This document shows positions 1 to 7,347 of a stretch of 42,704 bases of DNA, one piece after another. Every line of letters begins with the position of its first letter. The first letter of the stretch is position 1. A program made the translations under genes and the position numbers. The notes below the pieces were generated by a model. The model was given only the letters and a program-made list of their open reading frames with translations, ran no database searches and was not told the origin of the DNA. Origin of the DNA: JBFXAN01 sp050184225 (GTDB taxonomy: Bacteria; Chloroflexota; Dehalococcoidia; CAUJGQ01); assembly GCA_050184225.1 (NCBI GenBank), contig JBFXAN010000043.1, positions 1-42,704 on the forward strand, given 5' to 3'.

Positions 1-177
1 CCGCCGCCGTGGCGCTGTGCGCTCTGTGAGTCCGCGACTCCCCTGGACGACGTAGCCGCAGGCGTGAGTGGCGACATCGGGGTCTGTCTCCGTTGTCTTG
101 GGATGCTGACCGGGCCCGTGCGGCCGATGCCCGCGGTCCTTGAGCACGCTATCCGTGTCGTCGTGGCCGAGTCGTAG
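1..177 (+). CDS. C-terminal part of a small CxxC...CxxC protein (5' truncated by window edge)
   Basis: An open frame enters from the left edge and stops at TAG 175-177, giving 58 visible residues. It has a CALC knuckle, then LDDVA, then a CLRC knuckle, as in a small zinc ribbon. The pattern and spacing match the complete 61-residue protein at 26494-26679 (CTLC, LDDVA, CVRC), so the two look like paralogues. That similarity is the main reason I accept so short a frame. Metal binding is inferred from the four cysteines and the function is unknown. The true start lies outside the window. Confidence 0.55.
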   Translation, partial: PPPWRCALCESATPLDDVAAGVSGDIGVCLRCLGMLTGPVRPMPAVLEHAIRVVVAES

Positions 178-227
178 GCACTGGAGCGGAGGGCACGTGC
201 CCTCGCCACTGCCGTGCTGGATGTGGA

Positions 228-269
228 TGTCGGGCATCCTGCCCAACCAATCGGGGATCTTGCCCGACA
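228..269. promoter_or_regulatory. Tandem operator upstream of the dodecin-USP operon
   Basis: Two 19-bp elements start 23 bp apart: TGTCGGGCATCCTGCCCAA at 228-246 and TCGGGGATCTTGCCCGACA at 251-269. The outer half-sites, TGTCGGGCA and TGCCCGACA, are an exact inverted repeat. The element lies about 90 bp before the dodecin start. It belongs to the family repeated throughout this window. The binding protein is not known. Confidence 0.7.
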
Positions 270-356
270 GACGGCCGTCGAACCGAGCGCGATGCTGAGC
301 GTGGCCGGTCCGAGTGGAACGGCACTTGAACAACTCAATTGATGAGGAGGCAGACC

Positions 357-575
357 ATGACGGTCGCACGCGTGACGGAGATTTCTGCAGAGTCGCCCGA
401 GAGCTTCGAAGATGCTTTGCGCCTGGGCATCGCCCGGGCAACGAAAACGTTGCGCAACGTCAGGAGCGCCTGGGTGAAGGAACAACAGGTCGTCATCGAA
501 GACGGTGCAATCACCAAGTACCGCACGGACATGCTTGTCACCTTCGTGCTCGACGACGACGCGGACGACGACTAG
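357..575 (+). CDS. Dodecin family flavin-binding protein
   Basis: The 72-residue protein begins MTVARVTEI and has the dodecin layout: one strand, one helix with the SFEDALRLGIARA segment, then two strands including the WVKEQQ stretch. Dodecins are about 70 residues long and form hollow dodecamers that store or buffer flavins. The family assignment comes from recalled sequence pattern. ATG 357 is preferred over ATGs at 314 and 339 because GAGGAGG sits about 7 bases before it. It is the first gene after the tandem operator at 228-269 and opens the stress operon that runs to 6083. Confidence 0.85.
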   Translation: MTVARVTEISAESPESFEDALRLGIARATKTLRNVRSAWVKEQQVVIEDGAITKYRTDMLVTFVLDDDADDD

Positions 576-630
576 GCGCTCCGTGCCGCGCCGAATGAGT
601 GCCGGCAGTGAGGGATGGGAGGTTGCACGA

Positions 631-1575
631 ATGCGACACGGATGCATCCTGGTCCCACTAGACGGTTCTGCACAGGCAGAAGGGGCTCTGCCAGCGGCAA
701 TGACCCTGGCTAGGGTGGAAGCCCGCTCCATCGAACTGCTGGCCGTGGTGGAGCCGCTGGACGAGTTGCCGGATGGCGACCGCCTCGCCCCGCTGATTGC
801 CGAGGGGTTACGGACACGTCTGCACAGCTCAGCGGAGCAGTTACGTGTGTCTGGCCTGGGCGTGGAGGTGGCTGTCCGGTACGGCGACCCCGCCGACGTG
901 ATCCTCGCCCATGCCGCAGAGCGAAGCGCCGCGCTCATTGTTATGGCCACCCATGGGGCCGGTGGGCTCCGGCGTTGGGTGGTCGGCAGCGCAGCGGACA
1001 AGGTGCTTCGCCTGGCGCCGTGTCCCGTCCTCCTCCGCCCGCCCGCATCGCCGCTCGAGGACCGCCTGACGCCTTGGCAACCCAAGCGCTTCCTCGTGCC
1101 GCTCGATGGCTCGTCGCTCGCAGAATCGGCGTTGCCACTGGCCCGAAGCTGGGCGGCGTCGCTCGGCGCTGAGTTGCTCCTCGCCCGCGCGCAGCCCTGG
1201 ACGGCGGTGCAGTTCGCCATCGTCGACGGCTACCTGCCGGACCTGGGCGCTCCGGATGAGGAGGCGGCGCGCGCGGCGGCCGACTATCTGGTGGAGCAAG
1301 GCCGTCATATGACGCCAGGGACTGCGGTGCGGACCATGGTCCTGCGCGGCAGCCCCGCCGACCAACTGCTTGACCTCGCAGAGCGGGAGTCGATCGATGC
1401 CGTGATCATGACCTCCCATGGCCGGGGTGGGTTGCGGCGGCTAGCGTTGGGCAGTGTCGCCGATCGACTGGTCCGCGCCGGCCTCTGCGTCTGCATCATC
1501 CACGCCGCCGACGAGCGTGCGAGCGTAGAGCCGCTGCTGCCCGCGATGACGACAGAAGGGAAGCCATCGCCATGA
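631..1575 (+). CDS. Tandem-domain universal stress protein
   Basis: The 314-residue protein has two USP (UspA) domains, each starting with a strand plus VPLDGS (about residues 7-13 and 153-159). Each ends with the nucleotide-binding loop: ATHGAGG followed by GS in the first, and TSHGRGG followed by GS in the second. This is the ATP-binding class of USP. Start 631 has GGGAGG 8 bases upstream; an ATG at 596 is possible but lacks such a site. Its TGA overlaps the next ATG (ATGA at 1572-1575), so translation is probably coupled. USPs typically act in survival during energy or oxygen limitation. Confidence 0.9.
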   Translation: MRHGCILVPLDGSAQAEGALPAAMTLARVEARSIELLAVVEPLDELPDGDRLAPLIAEGLRTRLHSSAEQLRVSGLGVEVAVRYGDPADVILAHAAERSAALIVMATHGAGGLRRWVVGSAADKVLRLAPCPVLLRPPASPLEDRLTPWQPKRFLVPLDGSSLAESALPLARSWAASLGAELLLARAQPWTAVQFAIVDGYLPDLGAPDEEAARAAADYLVEQGRHMTPGTAVRTMVLRGSPADQLLDLAERESIDAVIMTSHGRGGLRRLALGSVADRLVRAGLCVCIIHAADERASVEPLLPAMTTEGKPSP

Positions 1576-1826
1576 CCACTGTGACGCGCTGCGAGCCATG
1601 GGCTGAATGCCTGCACCAGGACCCCGCTCCGTTCACCCGCGAGCAGATCACTGCCGTCGCGACGAAGCTGCAGCGGTTTTTCGAGACGCTTGATACCGAC
1701 GAGCGGACCATCCTGGCGGCCTTGCTGCTGGACTGGTGTGGCAATCCTGAGGCAGCCCATCTCGTGCTCTGGCGCGCGCTCTGTCTGCCGCCAAAGGACG
1801 AATCGGTGGCCTCACGTACCAAATGA
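1572..1826 (+). CDS. Small hypothetical protein, translationally coupled to USP
   Basis: This is an 84-residue acidic-to-neutral protein with no recognised family. It is likely helical, with segments such as FTREQITAVATKLQRFFETL and DERTILAALLLDW, and has three cysteines that form no CxxC pair. The start codon overlaps the USP stop and its own stop overlaps the next start (ATGA at 1823-1826). It therefore sits inside a tightly coupled operon, which supports it being real. No function can be assigned. Confidence 0.65.
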   Translation: MTTVTRCEPWAECLHQDPAPFTREQITAVATKLQRFFETLDTDERTILAALLLDWCGNPEAAHLVLWRALCLPPKDESVASRTK

Positions 1827-2395
1827 GTCGATCGGGGGTGATTGCCATGACCGCGCGGCACGCTGTGACGACCGACGTTTCAACGCCGCTGACCTGTACC
1901 GTCGACCAACGCGACGGCACGCGCCTCGGGACGGGGCTGCTGCACTGCATGCAGGTCGCCCCCGATGACTGGGTGTTGGTGCTGGAGATGGATCCAGACA
2001 GCCTACTGTCCCGTCCGAACGGCGGTGATGCCGCCCTCGAGGTGCTGGTACGGGCGGCCAGTGGTCCGCTACGGACGGCTCTGATCGAACGGGTCGGTCC
2101 CCAAGCCGCACTCCACCGGCTCTACACCCTGCGGCTCACCACGCCGTCCGCGCCGCTGGCGCCAGTCGGTTCACTGAGTCAGGAAGGAGTCCCGGCAATG
2201 CCGAAACAAGCACCTGACGCGTCCCTCACGGTCGCCGAGATCGCGATGCGCCTCCGCGTGGATGCGGAGGAGGTGCGTGATTGGCTCCAGACCGGTCAGT
2301 TGCACGGCACCCGCGTCGGTACGGACTGGCGCATCACCGAGGCTGACCTCGAAGGGTTCTTGCAGCGGCTCCGTAGCCAGACGCCAGTGGCGTGA
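1823..2395 (+). CDS. Protein with C-terminal excisionase/MerR-like helix-turn-helix
   Basis: The 190-residue protein has two parts. The first about 110 residues are an unrecognised domain. The last about 55 residues (LTVAEIAMRLRV ... WLQTGQLHGTRVG ... WRITEADLEGFL) are a helix-turn-helix of the HTH_17/excisionase type, a small winged DNA-binding fold. An internal ATG at 1847 with an upstream GGGGGTG is an alternative start. Its place within a stress operon suggests a local regulator or a DNA-binding accessory protein, but no target is visible. Confidence 0.7.
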   Translation: MSRSGVIAMTARHAVTTDVSTPLTCTVDQRDGTRLGTGLLHCMQVAPDDWVLVLEMDPDSLLSRPNGGDAALEVLVRAASGPLRTALIERVGPQAALHRLYTLRLTTPSAPLAPVGSLSQEGVPAMPKQAPDASLTVAEIAMRLRVDAEEVRDWLQTGQLHGTRVGTDWRITEADLEGFLQRLRSQTPVA

Positions 2396-2710
2396 ACCGA
2401 GGGATCGGTATGACACCACAGCACCGCGCAATCCCCTTGAACCGCCACGCTGCTCGCCCGCACTCATGACCTGAAAGTGGCGCTCGCGAGCAGCCGAGAA
2501 GAGGAGGTGGACTAACGGGCGATGGTTCGTCACGCCACGCGGCTCGGTAGAGTTCGAACCGGCCGCCCTGCGGGCGAATCTTGTCCGAGACATCAATGCG
2601 TACCCGACCGCCGATGGCAGCCCGATTCCCGATTCGCACGGTGGTGCTGGAGCCGCGCTCCGGCGGATGATCGGTACCGCCCCAGACGACACACAGAAGG
2701 AGACACCATC
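2396..2710 (+). other. Intergenic stretch with possible coding remnant
   Basis: No intact gene was found. From about 2479 one frame reads like protein (NAYPTADGSPIPDSHGGAGA, 2595-2654). It lacks ATG, GTG and TTG starts upstream and runs out of frame into the BON gene without a stop. I read it as a decayed small gene or chance. AAGGAG at about 2697 serves the BON gene. Confidence 0.3.
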
Positions 2711-3496
2711 ATGGTTGCAGCAACCCATACCGACGTCGACATTCAGCAGGATGTGCTCGACGAACTGGTCTATGACCCGCGGGTCGCGCCGAACGAGGTC
2801 GGCGTCCGGGTCCACGACGGCGTCGTCACGCTCCTGGGCGATGTCGATACGTACACCAAGCGCCTTGCCGCCGAGGCTGCCGCCCATCGCGTACGCGGCG
2901 TCAAAGCCGTCGCCAATGAGCTGGCGGTACATCTGCCTCAGGCACATGCCCGCACCGACGAAGAGATTGCCACCGCGGCCGTGCGGGCTCTCCGCTGGTC
3001 GACCAGCATCCCGGACGAGGCGCTCGACGTGACGGTTTCGAACGGCTGGATCACGCTGAAGGGCAAGGTCTCCTGGCACTACCAGCGCGAGGCGGCGGAG
3101 CAGGCCGTGCGCGAGCTGACCGGGGTGCAGGGCGTGAGCAACGCGATCGAGGTCGCCCAGCAGGTGAAGGCGGCCGCCGTACGAGCCAAGATCGAGGCCG
3201 CGCTGGTGCGAAACGCCACGGTAGACGCGCACCTGGGCGGAACGGCGGGATGCCGAGCAGGCCGCCTGGGCGGCGCCGGGCGTCACCAAGGTCGACAATC
3301 GCATCACTATCCGGCCCTAGTTCGCATCCAACCGCGCTGGGGCATCACCGCTGCGGCCGACGATGGTCATCCGAACCGCAACAGCGTCCCAGCCATCAGC
3401 ATCCGGGAGGCGCGCCCATGGACTCGAAGCGGGTGCTCATCCGCCGGCGTGCGATCGGGGATGGCGCGCGGTTCCGTGACCGCACGGAGCCAGTAA
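2711..3496 (+). CDS. BON-domain protein with third BON domain broken by deletion/frameshift
   Basis: BON domains are small alpha/beta modules thought to bind phospholipid or other surfaces in stress proteins. Two are clear: about residues 6-76 (NEVGVRVHDGVVTLLGDV) and about 88-155 (LDVTVSNGWITLKGKV). A third begins (AAAVRAKIEAALVRNATVDAH) but then leaves frame. Its expected end, WAERRDAEQAAWAAPGVTKV, is readable in another frame from 3228 and ends at TAG 3318-3320. About 20 residues at the domain core are missing and the frame is shifted, so the existing frame runs to 3496 with an unrelated tail. The start is supported by AAGGAG about 8 bases upstream. Confidence 0.8.
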   Translation: MVAATHTDVDIQQDVLDELVYDPRVAPNEVGVRVHDGVVTLLGDVDTYTKRLAAEAAAHRVRGVKAVANELAVHLPQAHARTDEEIATAAVRALRWSTSIPDEALDVTVSNGWITLKGKVSWHYQREAAEQAVRELTGVQGVSNAIEVAQQVKAAAVRAKIEAALVRNATVDAHLGGTAGCRAGRLGGAGRHQGRQSHHYPALVRIQPRWGITAAADDGHPNRNSVPAISIREARPWTRSGCSSAGVRSGMARGSVTARSQ

Positions 3497-3702
3497 AGCT
3501 GCGCCGCTGTCGGGCGTGCGGCCGCATCCATCAGGGCCTCAGCCCTCATGTCCGCGGCCGATGCCGGTTCCCAGGTGAGCACGATGAACGGGGCAGTGAT
3601 GGGCAGGCAATGCTTCCCAAGTCCGCAGACACAGGCGAGACACGAAAGGAGCCGCAGAATGACGACCGAGCCAGTCCGCCAGATGGTGGAGGGGACGGGT
3701 GA
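3418..3702 (+). CDS. Small basic protein with Cys motif, function unknown
   Basis: This 94-residue reading frame starts at ATG 3418 after GGGAGG. The N-terminal half is basic and contains LRRCRACGRIHQGLSP and a later Cys, a possible CxxC...C metal site. The C-terminal third is low-complexity and hydrophilic. It overlaps the erroneous tail of the BON frame and, at its 3' end, the His-rich gene. Only about the first 55 residues look conserved-like. It could be a small zinc-binding protein. Confidence 0.45.
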   Translation: MDSKRVLIRRRAIGDGARFRDRTEPVKLRRCRACGRIHQGLSPHVRGRCRFPGEHDERGSDGQAMLPKSADTGETRKEPQNDDRASPPDGGGDG

Positions 3703-3949
3703 CGCGGGGACACATACTCACCCCGATCAGGAACACAACCACGACCATTATCACATGACGCATCACCACCGCAGTGGCATCGGTGAGGCGTTGGGCGAGT
3801 TCGAGCACCGTGCTTCGTGGCACACCCATGAGCATGGCCACGCCGCCCTCACGCACAACCATGACTTCCGCGAGGCCGACGAGATCGAACACCACGGCAA
3901 GGAGGTGCACATCCACGACCACAGCCATCCCACCACATCCCCCGGATAA
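3659..3949 (+). CDS. Histidine-rich small protein
   Basis: The 96-residue protein has roughly a quarter histidines, in runs such as HNHDHYHMTHHH, HTHEHGHAALTHNHD and HIHDHSH. It is acidic elsewhere and has no signal peptide. AAAGGAG lies 7 bases before ATG 3659. Such proteins usually bind Ni, Zn, Co or Cu for storage or buffering. That role is inferred from composition alone. It sits between the BON gene and Hsp20 in the stress operon, upstream of a copper-enzyme (nos) cluster in the same apparent regulon. Confidence 0.7.
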   Translation: MTTEPVRQMVEGTGDAGTHTHPDQEHNHDHYHMTHHHRSGIGEALGEFEHRASWHTHEHGHAALTHNHDFREADEIEHHGKEVHIHDHSHPTTSPG

Positions 3950-3988
3950 CAGCATCCCAATCGCAAATAAAGCACAGAGGAGACCACG

Positions 3989-4498
3989 ATGTCTGAGCAA
4001 CAAGCAACCGCCGTCATGGAGCCGGAGAATACTCCCGCAACCCCGTCCACTCCAACGATCTTCGATCAGATCGATCAGGAGTTCGGGGAGTGGCGCCGTC
4101 GCATGACCGAGCTATTCCGCCGGCCCTTTGCATCGCTGGCCGGCCCGCCGCTGATGGTCGGGACCGCGTGGGCGCCGCGGGCCGATGCCTTTCGCGCCGA
4201 CGGCGGGCTGGTGATCAAGGCGGAACTGCCCGGTGTCAAGCAGGAGGACATCCGCCTGACGGTGCAGGACGGCGTACTGACGATCGAAGGGACGCGCCAG
4301 GAAGACAAGGAGGTGAAGGACGCGCGGGCCTACATGGCCGAGCGGTTCCGTGGCGCCTTCGCCCGCAGCTTCGCCCTGCCCGATGGCGTCGACACCGCCG
4401 CGATCACCGCCACCTACACCGATGGAGTGCTTGAGGTGCGGGTGCCGTTGCCGGCGCCGGCCGCGACCGAGCCGACGACCTTCCCGATTACCACGTAG
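3989..4498 (+). CDS. Hsp20/alpha-crystallin small heat shock protein
   Basis: The 169-residue protein has the alpha-crystallin domain at about residues 60-155: ADGGLVIKAELPGVKQEDI, then GVLTIEG, a charged linker, FARSFALPDGVD, and the closing DGVLEVRVPLP. The last element is the conserved A/D-x-GVL signature. An N-terminal arm of about 55 residues and a short C-terminal tail are typical. It is an ATP-independent holdase chaperone for unfolded proteins. Mycobacterial Acr/HspX, a leading DosR target, is the same family. A strong hairpin follows at 4526-4565. Confidence 0.93.
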   Translation: MSEQQATAVMEPENTPATPSTPTIFDQIDQEFGEWRRRMTELFRRPFASLAGPPLMVGTAWAPRADAFRADGGLVIKAELPGVKQEDIRLTVQDGVLTIEGTRQEDKEVKDARAYMAERFRGAFARSFALPDGVDTAAITATYTDGVLEVRVPLPAPAATEPTTFPITT

Positions 4499-4525
4499 CC
4501 AAGCAGTCAACCGTCTAACCCTTGA

Positions 4526-4565
4526 CGATGCGGAGCGCATCGACCAGCCTCGACGCTCCGCATCG
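4526..4565 (+). terminator. Perfect 12-bp hairpin after hsp20
   Basis: CGATGCGGAGCG at 4526-4537 is exactly inverted at 4554-4565, with a 16-base loop. No T-run follows, so it may be a transcript-stabilising or processing hairpin or a weak terminator inside the operon rather than a classical terminator. Confidence 0.6.
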
Positions 4566-4601
4566 CGAGGAACGCTGAAGTCAACGCCATGGAGGTGGCT
4601 C

Positions 4602-4832
4602 ATGCGCCAACACGAGGAAGCGACCGCGACTGCACCGGCATCATGTCCGGCTTGTGGCGGACCAGCAATGCATCCGGGCGCCTGTGTTGACCGCGACGGA
4701 TACGTCCTTCCGGCCTACGAAGCGCTCGCGGCGACATGGCGGGACCAGGGGCAGCCCGTGCTCACTGAAGAAGACCTCGTCGATCTCGAGGAAATGCTGA
4801 GCACCGATGACGATGATGAACGTCGCGGGTGA
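4602..4832 (+). CDS. Small zinc-ribbon-like protein
   Basis: This 76-residue protein begins with a CPACGG knuckle and one later Cys (GACVDRDGY), followed by an acidic helix-rich tail (LTEEDLVDLEEML, DDDDE). GGAGG lies 6 bases before ATG 4602. It looks like a degenerate zinc knuckle fused to a short acidic tail, and I know no function. It lies directly between Hsp20 and the release-factor-like gene in the same direction. Confidence 0.6.
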   Translation: MRQHEEATATAPASCPACGGPAMHPGACVDRDGYVLPAYEALAATWRDQGQPVLTEEDLVDLEEMLSTDDDDERRG

Positions 4833-4922
4833 TCTGCACGAATGTTGATCTCATCGTATCGCCCCGACAAAGAGCGCGCGGGCCGCGGTGGGACTGGTCG
4901 CGATGGTTCTGTGGAGGATGTC

Positions 4923-6083
4923 GTGATTGAGCGTCAAAACACCTGCAACGCTCCCGCCGCGCCGCGGCTGCTGCCTGATGTGATGCATGAACTGATCAAT
5001 CGGAAGCCACCGTACGGGCGAGTGTTGTCCGTCTATCTTGATACATCATCGGCGCGGCGCACCGGCCAGGGCCATCGCCTGGCCTTGCTGGAGGGCTGCC
5101 GCGCCCTTCGAACGGCAGTGTCACCCGACGACGAGCACCTGTTTGAGGCGGCGGTTGGCCACGTAAAGCAATTTCTTGCAGAGCACCTGCCATCAGGCGT
5201 GATTGGTATCGCCATGTTCGCGTCCGGCGACCCCGATTACTTCTACGCGGTGCCCCTCCCGGCGCCACCCGAGGACCTGGTCGCCTGGGAGGATCGTCCG
5301 TACATTGCACCCCTCGCCGTGGCGCTGGATGAGCTGGAACGGGTGGCCCTGGCCATGGTCGATCAGGAACGCGCTCGTCTCTTCACCATCTTCCTGGGCG
5401 CCATTGAGACACGACGGGAGTTCGCCGATGACGTGCCCGGCAAGTACCGCACGGGTGGGTGGTATGCCCTTGCCCAGACCCGCTACGCGCACCATCACGA
5501 CGAGCATGTTCGACGTCACCTCAACCGGGTGACGCACGAGCTCCTGGCGCTGCATCGGAGCCGTCCCTTCGACCGGCTCTTCCTCGCCGGACCGCCGGAA
5601 ACCCTGGCTACGCTGCAAGAACGCCTACCCCGGCCGCTACGGCAGCACCTTGCAGGGATGCTGCATCTGGAACTGTTTGCCACGGAACCGAAGATTCTGG
5701 CGGAGGTTCTTCATGCGGCAGAGACTGCGGAGCAGCGCGCCGATATGGCGGCGGTTGAGGAACTGCTAGAAGCGCAGGGCGGCCGGCAGGCCGTGATCGA
5801 CCTTGCTGCCACGCTCTCCGCCGTGAATCAACATCGAGTTCGGCAGCTGGTCCTTGGCGCTGACTTCGCACACACGCGTGGCCGTTGTCCGGACTGCGAT
5901 GCATTGACGCAAAGTAAAGAGCGCTGTCCGGTGTGCGATGCGGCCATCGAGCCGTTGGCCGACCTGCGCGATACGGTACTGGCGGCAGGGCTGGCACAGG
6001 GGGCAACGGTGAACATCGTCGCAGGGCCGTCCGCGGCCAAACTCGCCGCGGTGGGCGGCATCGGTGCCTGGCTCCAGGCGTGA
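4923..6083 (+). CDS. baeRF/Balon-like eRF1-family protein (putative ribosome-associated stress factor)
   Basis: The 386-residue protein fits the bacterial eRF1/Pelota-related family (baeRF; mycobacterial Rv2629 and the hibernation factor Balon are relatives). Visible parts, numbered from the GTG start: an N-terminal region with VLSVYLDTS, a middle domain containing KYRTGGWYALAQTRYAHHHD at about residues 174-193, and a C-terminal L7Ae-like domain with two CxxC pairs (CPDCD, CPVCD). The middle stretch aligns with the eRF1 GGQ loop, but the catalytic Gln is Trp, as in non-hydrolytic relatives. GTG 4923 has GGAGG 5 bases upstream; ATG 4842 has no such site. It is the last gene of the stress operon. 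The hibernation role is inferred from family and context. Confidence 0.75.
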   Translation: MIERQNTCNAPAAPRLLPDVMHELINRKPPYGRVLSVYLDTSSARRTGQGHRLALLEGCRALRTAVSPDDEHLFEAAVGHVKQFLAEHLPSGVIGIAMFASGDPDYFYAVPLPAPPEDLVAWEDRPYIAPLAVALDELERVALAMVDQERARLFTIFLGAIETRREFADDVPGKYRTGGWYALAQTRYAHHHDEHVRRHLNRVTHELLALHRSRPFDRLFLAGPPETLATLQERLPRPLRQHLAGMLHLELFATEPKILAEVLHAAETAEQRADMAAVEELLEAQGGRQAVIDLAATLSAVNQHRVRQLVLGADFAHTRGRCPDCDALTQSKERCPVCDAAIEPLADLRDTVLAAGLAQGATVNIVAGPSAAKLAAVGGIGAWLQA

Positions 6084-6186
6084 TCGCGTCTTTCCCGTCT
6101 CAGAGCCGGGTCAGTATGGCGCGAGTATCGGGCTCGGTGTTGTGCAGCGGCGGGATCGAGTGTCGACCGACTTCGGGCGAACCTGG

Positions 6187-7344
6187 TCATACCAGAGGGA
6201 GGCGAACGGTAAAGACGGAACCGTGACCCTCAACGCTCTCTACCTCGATCGTGCCGCCGTGCAGTTCAACGATCTGGCGTGCGCCCGCGAGGCCGATTCC
6301 GGTGCCGGCAATCCGGCCGGCCACGTTGGCGCCGCGCTGATATCGCTCGAAGATGTGCGGCAGATCCGCCGGCGGAATCCCGATCCCTTCATCTTGGACC
6401 TGGATGATCGCCCAATCGCGCCCATCCTCCACCACCGTGACCTTTACCGAGCCTCCCTCCGGGCTGTACTTGACAGCGTTCGAGAGGAGATTGGCGATGA
6501 CGCGCGCGATCCGGGCTGCATCCCATTCTCCAATGATCTCTACCGATGTGGTCTCAAACCGGATCGGGGGTTGCTCTGAACGGAGTTGCTGGGCCGCGAC
6601 TTCCTCTCGGATCAGCCCAATTAGGTCGGTGGGACGAAGGTCGAGATCGAGCGGACGCCCGGCCTCTAGGCGCGACACGTCGAGCAGTTCGCCGATCATC
6701 CCAACCATCTGGTTGATCATGGAATCGAACCAGGTCCATTCGTCGGCTACGAGAAGGTTCTTTTCGGCTTCCGGCGCCGTGCTCTGTTGACGGCGGAGTG
6801 CGTGCGCCGCGACGCGAAGCGTCGTGAGCGGCTGGCCCAGATCGTGGGTGACGGCAGCAAATTGCTGCGCACGTAGTGTCACGGTCTGCTCGGCTTGGTC
6901 ATAGAGCCGTTCCAGCCGCTCGACCTGGTCGTGCAGCCGGAGATTCAGCGACCGCGTCCTGAGCAGATTCCGCACGCGCAGCAACAACTCGACGTGGTCA
7001 AACGGCTTGGTCAGGAAGTCCGTGGCGCCGGTGTCGAGCGCCCGGCGCTTCACGTCGGGGGTTGTCATCGCGGTCAAAACTAGAATTGGCTGGTAGGAAT
7101 CGACGGAAACCTCTTGCCGCAAGTGTTCCATGACGGTGAAGCCATCGAGGTGTGGCATGAGCAGATCGAGCAGGATCAGGTCGGGTTGATGGGCGCGATA
7201 GAGCGGCAGCACTTCGCGCGAGTCGGTTGTACTCATGAGATTGGAGTAACCTGCGCGGGCAAGCATCTGCTCGAGCAGATCGACGTTTGCCTCTTCATCA
7301 TCCACGATGAGGATGCATGCATCAGTAAGGTTGGCGTCGAGCAT
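6187..7344 (-). CDS. Hybrid sensor: N-terminal receiver plus histidine kinase
   Basis: The 385-residue cytoplasmic protein has a receiver domain at 10-125 (phospho-acceptor D60 in LILLDLLMP, Lys in LTKPF), a short coiled linker, a HisKA domain with H167 (AAVTHDLGQPL), and an HATPase domain at about 270-385 (NLLSNAVKYSP, DEGIGIP, GTGIGLAGA). The receiver-first layout means it is driven by another kinase, most likely the product of the gene ending 3 bp upstream at 7348. No DNA-binding output is present, so a further partner must relay the signal. Confidence 0.92.
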   Translation of the reverse strand: MLDANLTDACILIVDDEEANVDLLEQMLARAGYSNLMSTTDSREVLPLYRAHQPDLILLDLLMPHLDGFTVMEHLRQEVSVDSYQPILVLTAMTTPDVKRRALDTGATDFLTKPFDHVELLLRVRNLLRTRSLNLRLHDQVERLERLYDQAEQTVTLRAQQFAAVTHDLGQPLTTLRVAAHALRRQQSTAPEAEKNLLVADEWTWFDSMINQMVGMIGELLDVSRLEAGRPLDLDLRPTDLIGLIREEVAAQQLRSEQPPIRFETTSVEIIGEWDAARIARVIANLLSNAVKYSPEGGSVKVTVVEDGRDWAIIQVQDEGIGIPPADLPHIFERYQRGANVAGRIAGTGIGLAGARQIVELHGGTIEVESVEGHGSVFTVRLPLV

Positions 7345-7347
7345 GAT

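Noticed and set aside
2545..2575. GAGTTCGAACCGG resembling a tRNA T-loop
   Set aside because: The flanking stem does not pair and no acceptor or anticodon arms are visible.
2171..3307. 378-codon open frame on the - strand
   Set aside because: It is antisense to the HTH and BON genes, has no family resemblance, and is a product of GC-rich codon bias.
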